Shown: positions 23,749 to 33,490 of the stretch, one piece after another
Position numbering within the stretch: the first letter of the stretch is position 1
How the letters are laid out: each line of letters begins with the position of its first letter
Assembly: GCA_945870575.1 (NCBI GenBank)
Contig: CAMBSK010000018.1
Location: 1 to 53,029 of the forward strand
DNA: 53,029 nucleotides
Source of the DNA: Bordetella parapertussis
GTDB taxonomy: Bacteria > Pseudomonadota > Gammaproteobacteria > Burkholderiales > Burkholderiaceae_C
Reading direction: 5' to 3'
Made by a program: the position numbers and the translations under genes
The notes under the pieces: generated by a model
Told to the model about the DNA's origin: nothing
What the model saw: the letters and a program-made list of their open reading frames with translations, nothing else
The model's database searches: none

Positions 23749-25344
23749 ATGACACGCCGAGTATTTTTAAAAGCCATGGCCGCCACAGCTTTGGCCGCTG
23801 GTTTTTGTCTGCAGTTGCAAGCGCAAAACGCCGTGCCCGCCAACAAAGTTTTCCGCTTTGTGCCGCATGCCAACTTGGCGGTGCTGGACCCCATTTGGAC
23901 CACGGCGTATGTCACCCGTAACCACGGTTACATGATTTACGACACCTTGTTTTCTGAAGACGCTAAAGGAAAAATCCAGCCGCAAATGGTGCAAAGCCAC
24001 AGCACCAGCAAAGACGGCAAGGTCTGGACCTTCAAGCTGCGCAGCGGTCTGGCGTTTCACGACGGCAAGCCGGTCACCAGCGAAGACGTGGCGGCTTCGC
24101 TCAAGCGCTGGTCCTCGCGTGACACCATGGGCGGCGTGTTGTTTGCGTTTGTTGACAAGCTGGAAACGCCAGACGCGAACACGTTTCGCATGGTGCTGAA
24201 AGAGCCTTGCGCGATAGTGCTGGAGGCATTAGGTAAAGCTTCATCGAATGTGCCGTTCATCATGCCGGCGCGGATTGCGGCCACACCCGGCACCGAGCAA
24301 ATCAAAGAACACATAGGCTCGGGCCCGTTCATTTTCAAACCTGATGAATTCAAACCCGGCTCGGTGGCGGTGTACGAGCGCAACACCAAATACGTGTCGC
24401 GCAGCGAAGCACCTAACGGACTCGCAGGCGGCAGGCCGGTGAACTTCGACCGCGTGGAATGGGTCATCATCCGCGACCCGCAAACCCAGTTCAACGCCAT
24501 CGTCGCCGGTGAAGTCGACATGGTGGAGCAACCCAGCTTCGAGCAATACCAGACGCTGAAGAAAACCGCCGGTGTCAAGATAGACGATTTCGCACCGGCG
24601 GGCTTTCAGTACATCATGCGTTTCAACCACATACACCCGCCGTTCAACAACCCGAAAATCCGCCAGGCCGCTATGCTGGCCATCGGTCAGCAAGCGTTTA
24701 TCAACACGCAGGTCGGTGTGCCCGAGTTGGGCCGTTTATGCCGCAGCATTTACCCGTGCAGCTCCAAGTTTGCCGATGAAAACACGCACAGCTTCACCGG
24801 CGTGGCGAATCCGGCCAAGGCGCGTGAACTGTTGAAAGAAGCAGGTTACGACGGCACGCCGATTGTGATGATGCGGCCCACCGATTTGTCGGCCATCACC
24901 AAGCTGCCGCTGGTCGCCAAGCAGCAACTGGAAGCCGCTGGTTTCAAGATCGATTTGCAGCAAATGGACTGGGCTTCGCTGGTGGCGCGGCGCGCCAAAA
25001 AAGACCTGCCGGGGCAAGGCGGCTGGAACATGTTTTTCACCACTTGGAGCGCAGGCGATATTGACAGCCCGTTGACCAGCGCCATGTTGAACGCCAGAGG
25101 CGCGACCGGCTGGTTTGGCTGGCAGGACGAGCCGCGTATCGAAGAGTTGAAAGCCAAATTTGCACGCGCCCACGAAGGCGCTGAGCAGAAAAAAATCGCC
25201 TCCGAGATTCAAGCCCTGGTGTTTGAAACCGCTTCATTTGTGCCGCTGGGCGAATACCGTAACCCGACCGTGCTGCGCAACAACACCAGCGGCCTGCTGC
25301 AGACCGCAGGCATACCGGTGATGTGGGGACTGGCCAAGCGCTGA
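23749..25344 (+). CDS. Periplasmic substrate-binding protein of peptide-type ABC importer
   Basis: A 531-residue solute-binding protein of the DppA/OppA class (SBP_bac_5). The N terminus MTRRVFLKAMAATALAAGF has a twin-arginine-like motif (TRRVFLK) followed by a hydrophobic stretch, so Tat export is possible. The body contains the family-typical HDGKPVTSEDVAASLKRW and VWTFKLRSGLAFHDG segments. I used the ATG at 23749, behind AAGGGGAA, rather than the upstream frame extension. It begins a tight operon with two permeases, a double ATPase and an amidase. The ligand cannot be read from sequence; peptides, amides, opines and glutathione are all handled by this class. Confidence 0.9.
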   Translation: MTRRVFLKAMAATALAAGFCLQLQAQNAVPANKVFRFVPHANLAVLDPIWTTAYVTRNHGYMIYDTLFSEDAKGKIQPQMVQSHSTSKDGKVWTFKLRSGLAFHDGKPVTSEDVAASLKRWSSRDTMGGVLFAFVDKLETPDANTFRMVLKEPCAIVLEALGKASSNVPFIMPARIAATPGTEQIKEHIGSGPFIFKPDEFKPGSVAVYERNTKYVSRSEAPNGLAGGRPVNFDRVEWVIIRDPQTQFNAIVAGEVDMVEQPSFEQYQTLKKTAGVKIDDFAPAGFQYIMRFNHIHPPFNNPKIRQAAMLAIGQQAFINTQVGVPELGRLCRSIYPCSSKFADENTHSFTGVANPAKARELLKEAGYDGTPIVMMRPTDLSAITKLPLVAKQQLEAAGFKIDLQQMDWASLVARRAKKDLPGQGGWNMFFTTWSAGDIDSPLTSAMLNARGATGWFGWQDEPRIEELKAKFARAHEGAEQKKIASEIQALVFETASFVPLGEYRNPTVLRNNTSGLLQTAGIPVMWGLAKR

Positions 25345-25346
25345 CC

Positions 25347-26300
25347 ATGGCATCTTTTCTGATTCGCCGTCTGCTGGCGGTGCTGCCTGTGTTGTTGGTG
25401 GTGTCGCTCTTGGTGTTTTTCATGTTGCGACTCGCCCCCGGGGATCCTGCGGCGGTGATTGCAGGCAATAACGCGACCAGCGAAGACATCGCCAACATCC
25501 GCGCGCACATGGGTTTGGACAAGCCCATCGCTGTGCAATATGTGTTGTGGCTGGGCCAGGTACTGCAAGGCGACCTCGGTTATTCATATTACTTGAGCAA
25601 ACCCGTCACTGCATTGGTGGCGCAACGCATGGAACCTACCTTGTCGCTGGCGCTAGGCACGGTGTTGCTGGCGGTGTGCATTGCGGTGCCTTTGGGCAGT
25701 CTGGCCGCGTGGCGCATGGGCGGTTGGTTAGACCGTGGTTTGTCTGCGTTTTCAGTGGCTGGTTTTTCGGTGCCGGTATTCGTTATCGCCTACCTGTTGA
25801 TTTATGTGTTCGCCATGCAATTGCAATGGCTGCCAGTGCAAGGCTATAAGCCGATCAGCGGCCCGCAGTCGCAAGGCACTTGGGCGTGGATGCGCCAACT
25901 CATACTGCCGTGGCTGACGCTGTCCACCGTGTATGTGGCTTTGATTGCGCGCATCACGCGCGCAAGTGTGTCCGAGGCGTTACAAGAAGATTTCATTCGC
26001 ACCGCGCGCGCCAAAGGTTTGACGGAACGCACGGTGTTGGTTCGCCATGCCTTAGCTAATGCAGCCGTGCCCATCGTCACTGTGATCGGTATTGGCGTGG
26101 CTTTGTTGATAGGCGGTGTGGTGGTGACCGAAACCGTGTTCGCGATTCCCGGCTTAGGTTCGCTCACGGTGGACGCGGTGCTGAACCGCGACTTTCCCGT
26201 CATACAAGGGCTGGTGTTGTTGTTCTCGCTCAGCTATGTGCTGATCAATTTATTGGTGGACACCAGTTATGTCTGGCTCGACCCGAGGATTCGTCACTGA
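25347..26300 (+). CDS. ABC importer permease, DppB type
   Basis: A 317-residue inner-membrane permease of the peptide/nickel class. It opens with the class-typical FLIRRLLAVLPVLLVVSLLVF and MLRLAPGDPA, has about six membrane segments, and carries the coupling-loop pattern EALQEDFIRTARAKGLTERTV that contacts the ATPase. The ATG lies two bases after the stop of the binding-protein gene; a longer frame extension upstream would lie inside that gene and is rejected. The stop overlaps the start of the second permease (TGATG). Confidence 0.92.
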   Translation: MASFLIRRLLAVLPVLLVVSLLVFFMLRLAPGDPAAVIAGNNATSEDIANIRAHMGLDKPIAVQYVLWLGQVLQGDLGYSYYLSKPVTALVAQRMEPTLSLALGTVLLAVCIAVPLGSLAAWRMGGWLDRGLSAFSVAGFSVPVFVIAYLLIYVFAMQLQWLPVQGYKPISGPQSQGTWAWMRQLILPWLTLSTVYVALIARITRASVSEALQEDFIRTARAKGLTERTVLVRHALANAAVPIVTVIGIGVALLIGGVVVTETVFAIPGLGSLTVDAVLNRDFPVIQGLVLLFSLSYVLINLLVDTSYVWLDPRIRH

Positions 26301-27178
26301 TGACCACGCTGAACCAACGTTTATGGGACCACGGCTCGGTGCGCTTTGGCGCTGCGGTGTTGCTGTTTGTGCTGTTGTTGTCTCTGGCCGCGCCTTGGCT
26401 AGGTACGGTGGACCCGGCGGCCATGGACTCGAATGTCATCAATCAACCGGCGGGCAAAAGCGGCGTTTTCAATTTGCCCGACGGCAGTGTGGTGCAACAC
26501 AGGTTTTGGCTGGGCACCGACAACTTCGGTCGCGATGTGTACAGCCGCGTCATGTACGGTGGGCGCATCTCTTTCGTGGTCGGTATTTGCACGTCTTTGC
26601 TGACCTTGTCACTCGGTGGTTTGTGCGGCATGCTGGCCGGTTATTTCCGCCGCGTCGATGCCGTGCTGATGCGTTTCATGGACGGCTTGATGGCCATTCC
26701 TGCGGTGTTGTTGGCGATTGCCTTGGTCTCAGTCTTGGGAGCGAGTGTGGCCACGGTGGTGGTGGCGATTGCCATTCCCGAAGTACCGCGCGTCACGCGC
26801 TTGGTGCGCTCGCTGGTGCTGAGTTTGCGTGAAGAAGCTTATGTGGAAGCCGCGCGTGCGCTGGCCACACCGACGGCGGTGATTTTGTGGCGGCATGTAT
26901 TGCCCAACGCCATGGCGCCGCTGTTGGTGCAAGGCACGTTTGTGGCGGCGTCTGCGGTGTTGACCGAAGCCATTCTCAGTTTTCTGGGGCTGGGCTTGCC
27001 GCCGGACGTGCCGACTTGGGGCAACATCATGGCCGAGGGCCGGGTGCAGTTCAGCATTCAGCCGGGCAATGTGTTGTACCCCGCGCTGTTTTTGGTACCG
27101 ACCGTGCTGGCCATCAATTTGCTGGGCGACGGTTTACGCGATGTGCTCGACCCCAAATTTGCCAAGCGGGTGGGCTGA
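26300..27178 (+). CDS. ABC importer permease, DppC type
   Basis: A 292-residue partner permease. The N-terminal region is typical of DppC (one membrane segment, then LGTDNFGRDVYSRVMYGGRISFVVG). The ATPase-contact loop reads LREEAYVEAARALATPTAVILWRHVLPN, and the C terminus carries ILSFLGLGLPPDVPTWGNIM. Start and stop overlap the neighbouring genes by one base each (TGATG at both ends), so permeases and ATPase are made from one message with tight coupling. Confidence 0.93.
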   Translation: MTTLNQRLWDHGSVRFGAAVLLFVLLLSLAAPWLGTVDPAAMDSNVINQPAGKSGVFNLPDGSVVQHRFWLGTDNFGRDVYSRVMYGGRISFVVGICTSLLTLSLGGLCGMLAGYFRRVDAVLMRFMDGLMAIPAVLLAIALVSVLGASVATVVVAIAIPEVPRVTRLVRSLVLSLREEAYVEAARALATPTAVILWRHVLPNAMAPLLVQGTFVAASAVLTEAILSFLGLGLPPDVPTWGNIMAEGRVQFSIQPGNVLYPALFLVPTVLAINLLGDGLRDVLDPKFAKRVG

Positions 27179-28779
27179 TGGGCACGCCAGTTTTAGCTGT
27201 CAATGATTTATCGGTAGCCCTGCCAGCCGGCGCTGACCGTGGCCATGCTTTGCAAGACATTGCTTTGCGCTTGAACGCCGGTGAAACCTTGTGCGTAGTG
27301 GGCGAATCAGGTTCGGGCAAATCGGTGCTGGCCATGGCTGTCATGGGTTTGCTCGCGCGGGAACTGCGCGTCACTGCAGGCAGCGTTTTGCTGCAAAACG
27401 AAGCCTTGTTGGATGCAACCCCAGAGCGTATGCGCGGTTTGCGCGGGCGTGCCATGGGCATGGTGTTTCAAGAGCCGATGACGGCATTGAACCCGGTGAT
27501 GCGTTGCGGAGAACAAATCGACGAGGTGCTGCGCTGTCACACCGACTGGCCTCTGTCGCAACGCCGTGAAGCCGTGTTGCAGATCATGCAACAGGTGCGC
27601 TTGCCCGAGCCCGAACGCATGATGGACAGTTTTCCGCACCAACTCAGCGGCGGGCAACGCCAGCGGATTGTGATTGCCATGGCCATGGTGTTAAAGCCTG
27701 CGCTTTTAATTTGCGACGAGCCGACCACCGCGCTGGACGTGACCACGCAACAAGAAATTTTGAAACTCATCAAGCAGTTGCAACAAGACAGCGGCACGGC
27801 GGTGTTGTTCATCACGCACGACATGGGTGTGGTGGCTGATATCGCCGACCAGGTGCTGGTGATGCACCGTGGTGTGGCGGTCGAGCAGGGCGCGCGCACA
27901 CAAGTGTTGCAACAACCGCGCGCGGATTACACGCGACAGTTATTGGCGGCGGTGCCAAACATGAAACCGCCTGCACCGCGCGACTTGCCAGATACACTTC
28001 CGGTGCTGCGGGTGCAAGACCTGCGCAAAACCTATGTCGGTCGTGAAGGCTGGGAGACGGTGCGTCGCATCGATGCGTTGGTTAACGCCGGTCTGTCATT
28101 GCGTGCCGGTGAAACACTGGGCATCGTCGGCGAATCCGGTTCGGGCAAGTCCACGCTGGCGCGTTGCGTGCTGCGTTTGATAGCCCCGGACAGCGGTGGA
28201 ATTTTTTGGGGCGATGACAACATCGCTTCATTGTCTGAAGCGCAATTGCGGCCCTTGCGACACCGGATACAAGTGGTGTTTCAAGACCCGAATCGCTCGC
28301 TGAATCCGCGTATGCGTGTCGGCGAATCCATCATGGAAGGCGCGCGCAATTTCGGTTTGAGTACGCAGCAGGCGCAGGAGCGCGGTAAAGCCTTGCTGGC
28401 GCAAACCGGCTTGGATGCGAGCGCTTGGGAGCGTTACCCCAGCCAGTTCAGCGGCGGTCAAAGACAGCGCATTGCACTGGCGCGTGCACTCGCTTGTCAA
28501 CCTGATGTGTTGGTGGCCGACGAAGCGGTCAGTGCACTCGATGTGTCTGTGCAAGCGCAAATTTTGGATTTGTTGCGCGAGGTGCAACGCAGCATGGGGC
28601 TGGGCTTGCTGTTCATCACCCACGATTTGCGCGTGGCTGCACAACTCTGCGACAGCGTCATCGTCATGCACAAAGGTCACATCGTGGAGCACGGTAAAAC
28701 CGCTTCCCTTTACGCCAATCCGCAACATGCGTACACACAGGCGCTCTTAGCCAGCGTGCCTGGCGGCAAGCCACATTGA
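27178..28779 (+). CDS. Double ABC ATPase (DppD-DppF fusion)
   Basis: A 533-residue protein holding both nucleotide-binding domains of the importer, the arrangement known from GsiA and YejF. The first half has Walker A GESGSGKS at 42-49, signature LSGGQRQR and Walker B LLICDEPTTALD. The second half has Walker A GESGSGKS at 318-325, signature FSGGQRQR and Walker B VLVADEAVSALD. Each half ends with the oligopeptide-transporter C-terminal extension (ADYTRQLLAAVP and HAYTQALLASVPGG). The start is the ATG at 27178, overlapping the permease stop; the frame is open upstream but that part is the shadow of the permease gene. Confidence 0.94.
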   Translation: MGTPVLAVNDLSVALPAGADRGHALQDIALRLNAGETLCVVGESGSGKSVLAMAVMGLLARELRVTAGSVLLQNEALLDATPERMRGLRGRAMGMVFQEPMTALNPVMRCGEQIDEVLRCHTDWPLSQRREAVLQIMQQVRLPEPERMMDSFPHQLSGGQRQRIVIAMAMVLKPALLICDEPTTALDVTTQQEILKLIKQLQQDSGTAVLFITHDMGVVADIADQVLVMHRGVAVEQGARTQVLQQPRADYTRQLLAAVPNMKPPAPRDLPDTLPVLRVQDLRKTYVGREGWETVRRIDALVNAGLSLRAGETLGIVGESGSGKSTLARCVLRLIAPDSGGIFWGDDNIASLSEAQLRPLRHRIQVVFQDPNRSLNPRMRVGESIMEGARNFGLSTQQAQERGKALLAQTGLDASAWERYPSQFSGGQRQRIALARALACQPDVLVADEAVSALDVSVQAQILDLLREVQRSMGLGLLFITHDLRVAAQLCDSVIVMHKGHIVEHGKTASLYANPQHAYTQALLASVPGGKPH

Positions 28780-28809
28780 CCCGTATTCTTTGTAGAAGCT
28801 GGAGACACC

Positions 28810-30231
28810 ATGTCTGATTTAACGCAATGCACCGCCGAACAATTGCTCGCGCTTTACCGCGGCGGCAAAGCTTCTCCCGTGCAAGCCACGCAACAGGTGT
28901 TGCAACGCATAGCCCGGCTCAATCCGCAGTTGAATGCGTTTTGTCTGGTGGACGAAGAAGCCGCATTGACGAGTGCGCGCTTGAGCGAACAACGCTGGCA
29001 GGCGCACAGACACAACGGCGCCGCAGTCGGCGTATTGGAAGGCGTGCCTGCTTCTATCAAGGATTTGATACTCACCAAAGGCTGGCCGACATTGCGCGGC
29101 AGCCGCACCGTCAACCTGCAGCAAAACTGGGACGTGGACGCGCCCGTCACCGCGCGATTGCGTGAAGCCGGTGCGGTGCTGTTGGGCAAAACCACCACGC
29201 CCGAATTCGGTTGCAAAGGCGAAACCAATTCTCTGCTCACCGGCATCAGCCGCAACCCGTGGAACACCGCGCACACGCCCGGCGGTTCATCCGGCGGCGC
29301 ATCCGCCGCGGTGACCGCCGGCCTGGGGCCGCTGGCCATGGGCACTGACGGCGCAGGCAGTGTGCGCATACCCGCTGCGTTTTGCGGCAACGTCGGGTTA
29401 AAGCCCAGCTTCGGCCGCGTGCCGGCTTTCCCTTTGTCGCCGTTCGGATCAGTCGCGCATTTAGGGCCGCACGCCATGACGGTGAGCGACGTGGCGCTGA
29501 TGATGAATGCCATCACGCAGCCGGATGCGCGCGACTGGACCTCGTTGCCGTTTGACGGCATGGACTACACGCTCGGTTTGCAGCAAGGTGTGAAGGACCT
29601 GCGTATCGCTTATTCACCTGCCCTGGGTTACGCCAAACATATCCACCCTGAGATTGCCGCCGCCACCGCGCAAGCCGCACAACATTTGCAAGACCTGGGT
29701 GCAGTGGTCGAGCAAGTCGATCCGGGCATAGAAGACCCCTTGGATATCAGCACCGGTTTGTGGTTTGCCGGTGCTTACCAAGTGTGGCGCACGTTAAGCG
29801 CTGAGCAACAAGCCTTGACCGATCCCGACTTTGCGGCGCAAGCAGCCATCGGTGAAACCTTGGACGCGAACGCCTTGCACCAGTTGAACCAACGCCGGGG
29901 ACTGCTCGGATCACACTTGCGTCAGTTTATGCAGCGGTTTGATTTGATACTCACTCCCAGCACGGCGGTGCCTGCATTCAAAGCATTGCCCGCCGGACAC
30001 AGCGCTATGAACTCAGAAGCCATGTTGGGCTGGACACCGTTCAGTTACCCGTTCAATTTGAGCCAGCAACCGGCCATCAGTTTGCCTTGCGGTTTGACGG
30101 CTGATGGCTTGCCCATGGGCGTGCAATTGGTCGGCCCCATGTTTGGTGATGCGCTGGTGTTGCGTGCGGCCAAAGCCTTGGAGACTTGTTACACCTTGAT
30201 GCGGCCTGATCTTGATCAAGCGCATGCATAG
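28810..30231 (+). CDS. Amidase-signature hydrolase (second of two)
   Basis: A 473-residue amidase-signature enzyme with triad K84 (PASIKDLIL), S160 (GGSSGG) and S184 (DGAGSVRIPA). It is clearly different from the amidase at the other end of the cluster: spacing and most sequence outside the signature differ, so this is not a recent duplication. It begins 30 bases after the ATPase stop behind GGAGA, on the same message as the importer. The context implies that the transported compound is an amide hydrolysed in the cytoplasm; the second enzyme might act on a different bond or a breakdown product. Substrate unknown. Confidence 0.9.
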   Translation: MSDLTQCTAEQLLALYRGGKASPVQATQQVLQRIARLNPQLNAFCLVDEEAALTSARLSEQRWQAHRHNGAAVGVLEGVPASIKDLILTKGWPTLRGSRTVNLQQNWDVDAPVTARLREAGAVLLGKTTTPEFGCKGETNSLLTGISRNPWNTAHTPGGSSGGASAAVTAGLGPLAMGTDGAGSVRIPAAFCGNVGLKPSFGRVPAFPLSPFGSVAHLGPHAMTVSDVALMMNAITQPDARDWTSLPFDGMDYTLGLQQGVKDLRIAYSPALGYAKHIHPEIAAATAQAAQHLQDLGAVVEQVDPGIEDPLDISTGLWFAGAYQVWRTLSAEQQALTDPDFAAQAAIGETLDANALHQLNQRRGLLGSHLRQFMQRFDLILTPSTAVPAFKALPAGHSAMNSEAMLGWTPFSYPFNLSQQPAISLPCGLTADGLPMGVQLVGPMFGDALVLRAAKALETCYTLMRPDLDQAHA

Positions 30232-30277
30232 ATTGATCCGCGCATAATCGCCGCCATTCTTCTTTTGTGACTCAACC

Positions 30278-31057
30278 ATGACTTTTATTGCCTTAGATGT
30301 TGGCAACACCCGCTTGAAATGGGCCATGTATGACAGCCCGCGCACCGACGCCGGCTTGTTGTCGCAAGGCGCAGTGTTTTTAGAAAACATCGACCGCTTG
30401 GCCGATGAAGATTGGAAGTCCTTGCCTGCGGCCACGCGCATGCTGGGTTGCATCGTCGCTGGTGACGCATTGCGCCGCCGCGTGGACGAGCAACTCGAAC
30501 TCTGGGACCTGATGCCCAGTTGGGTCGTGCCTTCGGCCAGTGAAGCGGGTTTGCATAACGGCTACGACCACCCCACGCGATTAGGTGCGGACCGCTGGGT
30601 CGCCATGATTGGTGCGTTGACGCGCATGCGCGCACAGACTGCCCAAGCTGCACCACGGCCGATGGTGGTTGTCATGGTCGGCACTGCCGTCACGGTGGAG
30701 GCGATAGATGCACAAGGCCATTTTTTGGGCGGTCTTATTCTTCCCGGCCACGGCATCATGTTGCGCGCCCTCGAGTCGGGTACCGCCGGACTGCGCGTGC
30801 CCACCGGTGAAGTGCGCGAGTTCCCCACCAACACCAGCGATGCCTTGACCAGTGGCGGCACATTTGCCATTGCTGGAGCCGTCGAGCGCATGGTGCAACA
30901 TGTGCGCGCCCATTGCAACGACGAACCGCTGTGCTACATGACCGGCGGCGCGGGTTGGAAAATGGCACCGAGCATGTCGGTGCAGTTTGAGTTGGTCGAC
31001 AGTTTGATATTCGACGGTCTGCGCCAAATTGCCGCGCAGCGTTTCAGCGCAGACTAG
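30278..31057 (+). CDS. coaX: Type III pantothenate kinase
   Basis: CoaX (259 aa) phosphorylates pantothenate in the first step of coenzyme A synthesis; the type III enzyme is feedback-insensitive and needs a monovalent cation. The ASKHA-fold motifs are visible: [13 protein letters not shown] at residues 5-17 (phosphate 1), [22 protein letters not shown] (phosphate 2) and [13 protein letters not shown]. In many Burkholderiales coaX follows birA; here birA is absent and the gene stands alone after the amidase operon. Its 3' end overlaps the convergent molybdoenzyme gene by 14 bases. Confidence 0.94.
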   Translation: MTFIALDVGNTRLKWAMYDSPRTDAGLLSQGAVFLENIDRLADEDWKSLPAATRMLGCIVAGDALRRRVDEQLELWDLMPSWVVPSASEAGLHNGYDHPTRLGADRWVAMIGALTRMRAQTAQAAPRPMVVVMVGTAVTVEAIDAQGHFLGGLILPGHGIMLRALESGTAGLRVPTGEVREFPTNTSDALTSGGTFAIAGAVERMVQHVRAHCNDEPLCYMTGGAGWKMAPSMSVQFELVDSLIFDGLRQIAAQRFSAD

Positions 31058-33101
31058 CCACCTGCACCGCGCAGTCGTAAAACACCGGCGCGCGGCCCAT
31101 GTCGGTCAGCAGTTGCGAGGTCAACTCGTTCACGTTTGTGCCTTTGGCGCCGAGCTTGCGCCACCAAACACCCAAGCCCACCACCATGCCGGGTTGCGCA
31201 CGCGTGGTGATTTGCGCTTTGCATTCGTAGCTGCCCCGGTCGTTGAACACGCGCACCATCTCGCCGTCATTCAGTTGTCTGGCGGTGGCATCTTGCGGGT
31301 GAATTTCTAACAGCGGCTCGCCTTCCATGTCGCGCAGGCTTTTGACATTCACAAACGTAGAGTTCAAAAAATTGCGCGCCGGTGGCGAAATCATGGCCAA
31401 CGGGTAAACCGCATTGGCGTCGGATGGCTCGTAGTTCGGAATGTAGTCAGGCAAGGGCTCGAGACCCATGGCGGCCAGGCGTTCACTGACGAATTCGCAT
31501 TTGCCCGATGGCGTGGGAAAACCGCCATGCTCGAACGGCGCATCAGCCACCGGCCAGGCGGCGAAACCGTGTTGCAACAGTTCATCCATGGTGACCGGAT
31601 GCGCACTGTTCAAGTTGGCCGGGCTTTGCAGCGTAGTGTGCAGCAGTTCTTCATCCGTCTCTTGCAAGAGCGGGTTGTTCAAGCCCATGCGCAGACTCAG
31701 TTCACGGAATATTTGTGTGTTCGTTTTCGCCTCGCCCATGGGAGCGATGGCCGGACGGTTCAGCACCATGTCGGTGTGGCCGTAACTGTTGTGAATGTCC
31801 CAGTGCTCGAGTTGTGTGGTGGCCGGTAACACGATGTCGGCGTAATCCGCGGTGTCGGTCATGAAATGTTCGAGCACCACGGTGAACACATCTTCACGCG
31901 CAAAACCTTTCACCACTTTCACCGACTCGGGCGCCACGGCCACCGGGTTGCTGTTGTAAACGATCATGGCTTCGACCAAGCCGGGTGTGTTGAGCGCGTC
32001 GCCTATGGTGCTCATGTTGATCAGTGGTGCTTTGGCGTTGCGGTGCAAGTCGGGCCGTTGCAAACCCACGGCGTTGGCGCGCGCATGGTGCGACGCACTC
32101 ATCAACACACCACCGGCGCGGTGTCGCCAGGCACCTGTGAGCGCAGGCAGACAAGCGATGGCACGCACCGCATTGCCACCACCGCGACTGCGTTGCACAC
32201 CGTAGTTCAGGCGAATGCCAGCAGGTTGGGTGTGCGCGTAGTCGTACGCCAGCTGGCGAATGTCTTCGACCTGCAAACCGCAAACCGCAGCGGCTCGCTC
32301 GGGCGACCATTGCAAAGCGCGTTCGCGCAAAGCCTCAAAACCCAAAGTGTGTTGCGCGATGTAGTCGTGGTCCAGCCAGTCGTGCGTGATCAGTTCGTGC
32401 ATGAGTGCAAGCGCCAACGCGGCATCCGTGCCGGGCTTGATGGCCAGATGCAGATCGCATTTGTCTGCGGTTTCGCTGCGGCGCGGATCGATGCACACCA
32501 GTCGCGCGCCATGGCGTTTGGCTTCTTGCGCGATGCGCCAAAAATGGATGTTGCTGGTGATGGAGTTGCTGCCCCAGATGATGATTAATTTCGATTCGGC
32601 AAAAAAGCCCATCTTCATGCCGAGCTTGCCGCCCAGCGTGTAGGTCAGCGCGTCGCCACCGGCATTCGAGCAAATCGTGCGGTCGAGTTTGGCGGCACCC
32701 AGCAGATTGAAAAAACGCATGGCGATGGACTCGCCTTGCACCAAACCCATGGTGCCCGCGTAGCTGTAGGGCAGCAATTTTTCAGGGCGTGTGGCGACGA
32801 TGGGTTTTAACTTGTGAGCGATGGTGGTTAACGCCTCGTCCCAGCTGATGCGCGCGAACTGACCACTGCCTTTGGGGCCGGTGCGTTTCATCGGGAACAG
32901 CAAACGGTCCGGGTGGTAAGTGCGCTCGGTGTAGCGCGACACCTTGGCGCAAAGCACGCCGTCGGTCATGGGGTGGTCCGGGTTGCCTTGCACTTTGGTG
33001 GCCACACCGTCTTGCACGGTGGTAACCAATGAGCAGGTGTCGGGGCAGTCGTGCGGGCAGGCGCCCAGGATGGTGGTGGTGTTCATGTTGGGATTGTGCA
33101 T
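31044..33101 (-). CDS. Molybdopterin-dependent oxidoreductase (DMSO reductase family)
   Basis: A 685-residue catalytic subunit. The N-terminal 4Fe-4S site uses C15, C19, C23 and C51 (CPHDCPDTC, later VLCAKV). It is followed by bis-MGD-binding segments such as [10 protein letters not shown] and [16 protein letters not shown], and the C-terminal dinucleotide-binding domain with [21 protein letters not shown]. No Tat signal precedes the cluster, so the enzyme is probably cytoplasmic. No electron-transfer or membrane subunit is next to it. The Mo ligand and substrate cannot be assigned from sequence. A start five codons downstream (33086) is also possible. It is tail to tail with coaX, overlapping by 14 bases. 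Confidence 0.87.
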   Translation of the reverse strand: MHNPNMNTTTILGACPHDCPDTCSLVTTVQDGVATKVQGNPDHPMTDGVLCAKVSRYTERTYHPDRLLFPMKRTGPKGSGQFARISWDEALTTIAHKLKPIVATRPEKLLPYSYAGTMGLVQGESIAMRFFNLLGAAKLDRTICSNAGGDALTYTLGGKLGMKMGFFAESKLIIIWGSNSITSNIHFWRIAQEAKRHGARLVCIDPRRSETADKCDLHLAIKPGTDAALALALMHELITHDWLDHDYIAQHTLGFEALRERALQWSPERAAAVCGLQVEDIRQLAYDYAHTQPAGIRLNYGVQRSRGGGNAVRAIACLPALTGAWRHRAGGVLMSASHHARANAVGLQRPDLHRNAKAPLINMSTIGDALNTPGLVEAMIVYNSNPVAVAPESVKVVKGFAREDVFTVVLEHFMTDTADYADIVLPATTQLEHWDIHNSYGHTDMVLNRPAIAPMGEAKTNTQIFRELSLRMGLNNPLLQETDEELLHTTLQSPANLNSAHPVTMDELLQHGFAAWPVADAPFEHGGFPTPSGKCEFVSERLAAMGLEPLPDYIPNYEPSDANAVYPLAMISPPARNFLNSTFVNVKSLRDMEGEPLLEIHPQDATARQLNDGEMVRVFNDRGSYECKAQITTRAQPGMVVGLGVWWRKLGAKGTNVNELTSQLLTDMGRAPVFYDCAVQVASLR

Positions 33102-33240
33102 GGTTCGGGCTGCTCTTGGGAATTGGCACCGTTACACCTGAGTCGGCCGCTAGGCGGCGTATTCAAGAGTGATTATTTGTCAGCCTCGCTAGTGCCATTG
33201 CCGATTATTGAGTTGGTTATGCGGCAAATTAAGAGAAAGG

Positions 33241-33417
33241 CTATGAATTTTTAATAATGTGTATTGCAACTTCAGCCCATTTCCAATCCACTGGCATTGC
33301 AGTGAAGTTGGGAATGTTCGAAGATATGAGATTTTTTAGATTTGTTGCAATAGATTTAAGCGCCCCACCCTCAAATGCTGAAAGTAATTCTGATTCGTAT
33401 GTATCGGTCTTAGGCAT
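33241..33417 (-). CDS. 58-residue ORF resembling the front half of a CopG/COG5304-type antitoxin
   Basis: A short frame with ATG at 33417 and TAG at 33241-33243. A good ribosome binding site (AAGGTGA, complement of 33424-33430) lies about six bases upstream. Residues 1-25 (MPKTDTYESELLSAFEGGALKS plus IAT) follow the N-terminal pattern I recall for COG5304 antitoxins, while the usual DNA-binding PYQTL half is missing and replaced by an unrelated 30-residue tail. It lies 73 bases downstream of brnA on the same strand, in AT-rich DNA. The 139 bases between it and the molybdoenzyme gene hold nothing I recognise. It may be a truncated antitoxin or a genuine small protein. Confidence 0.5.
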   Translation of the reverse strand: MPKTDTYESELLSAFEGGALKSIATNLKNLISSNIPNFTAMPVDWKWAEVAIHIIKNS

Positions 33418-33490
33418 CTAACTCACCTTTGTACAAGTAGCCACGCGTTGCATTTCTGGTTGGTAGGGCATTTGTTTTAAAAGCGAATTG

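Noticed and set aside
26887..27177. Upstream extension of the double ATPase frame
   Set aside because: It lies inside the DppC-type permease gene in another frame and carries no ABC motif; the ATG at 27178 overlaps the permease stop as expected.
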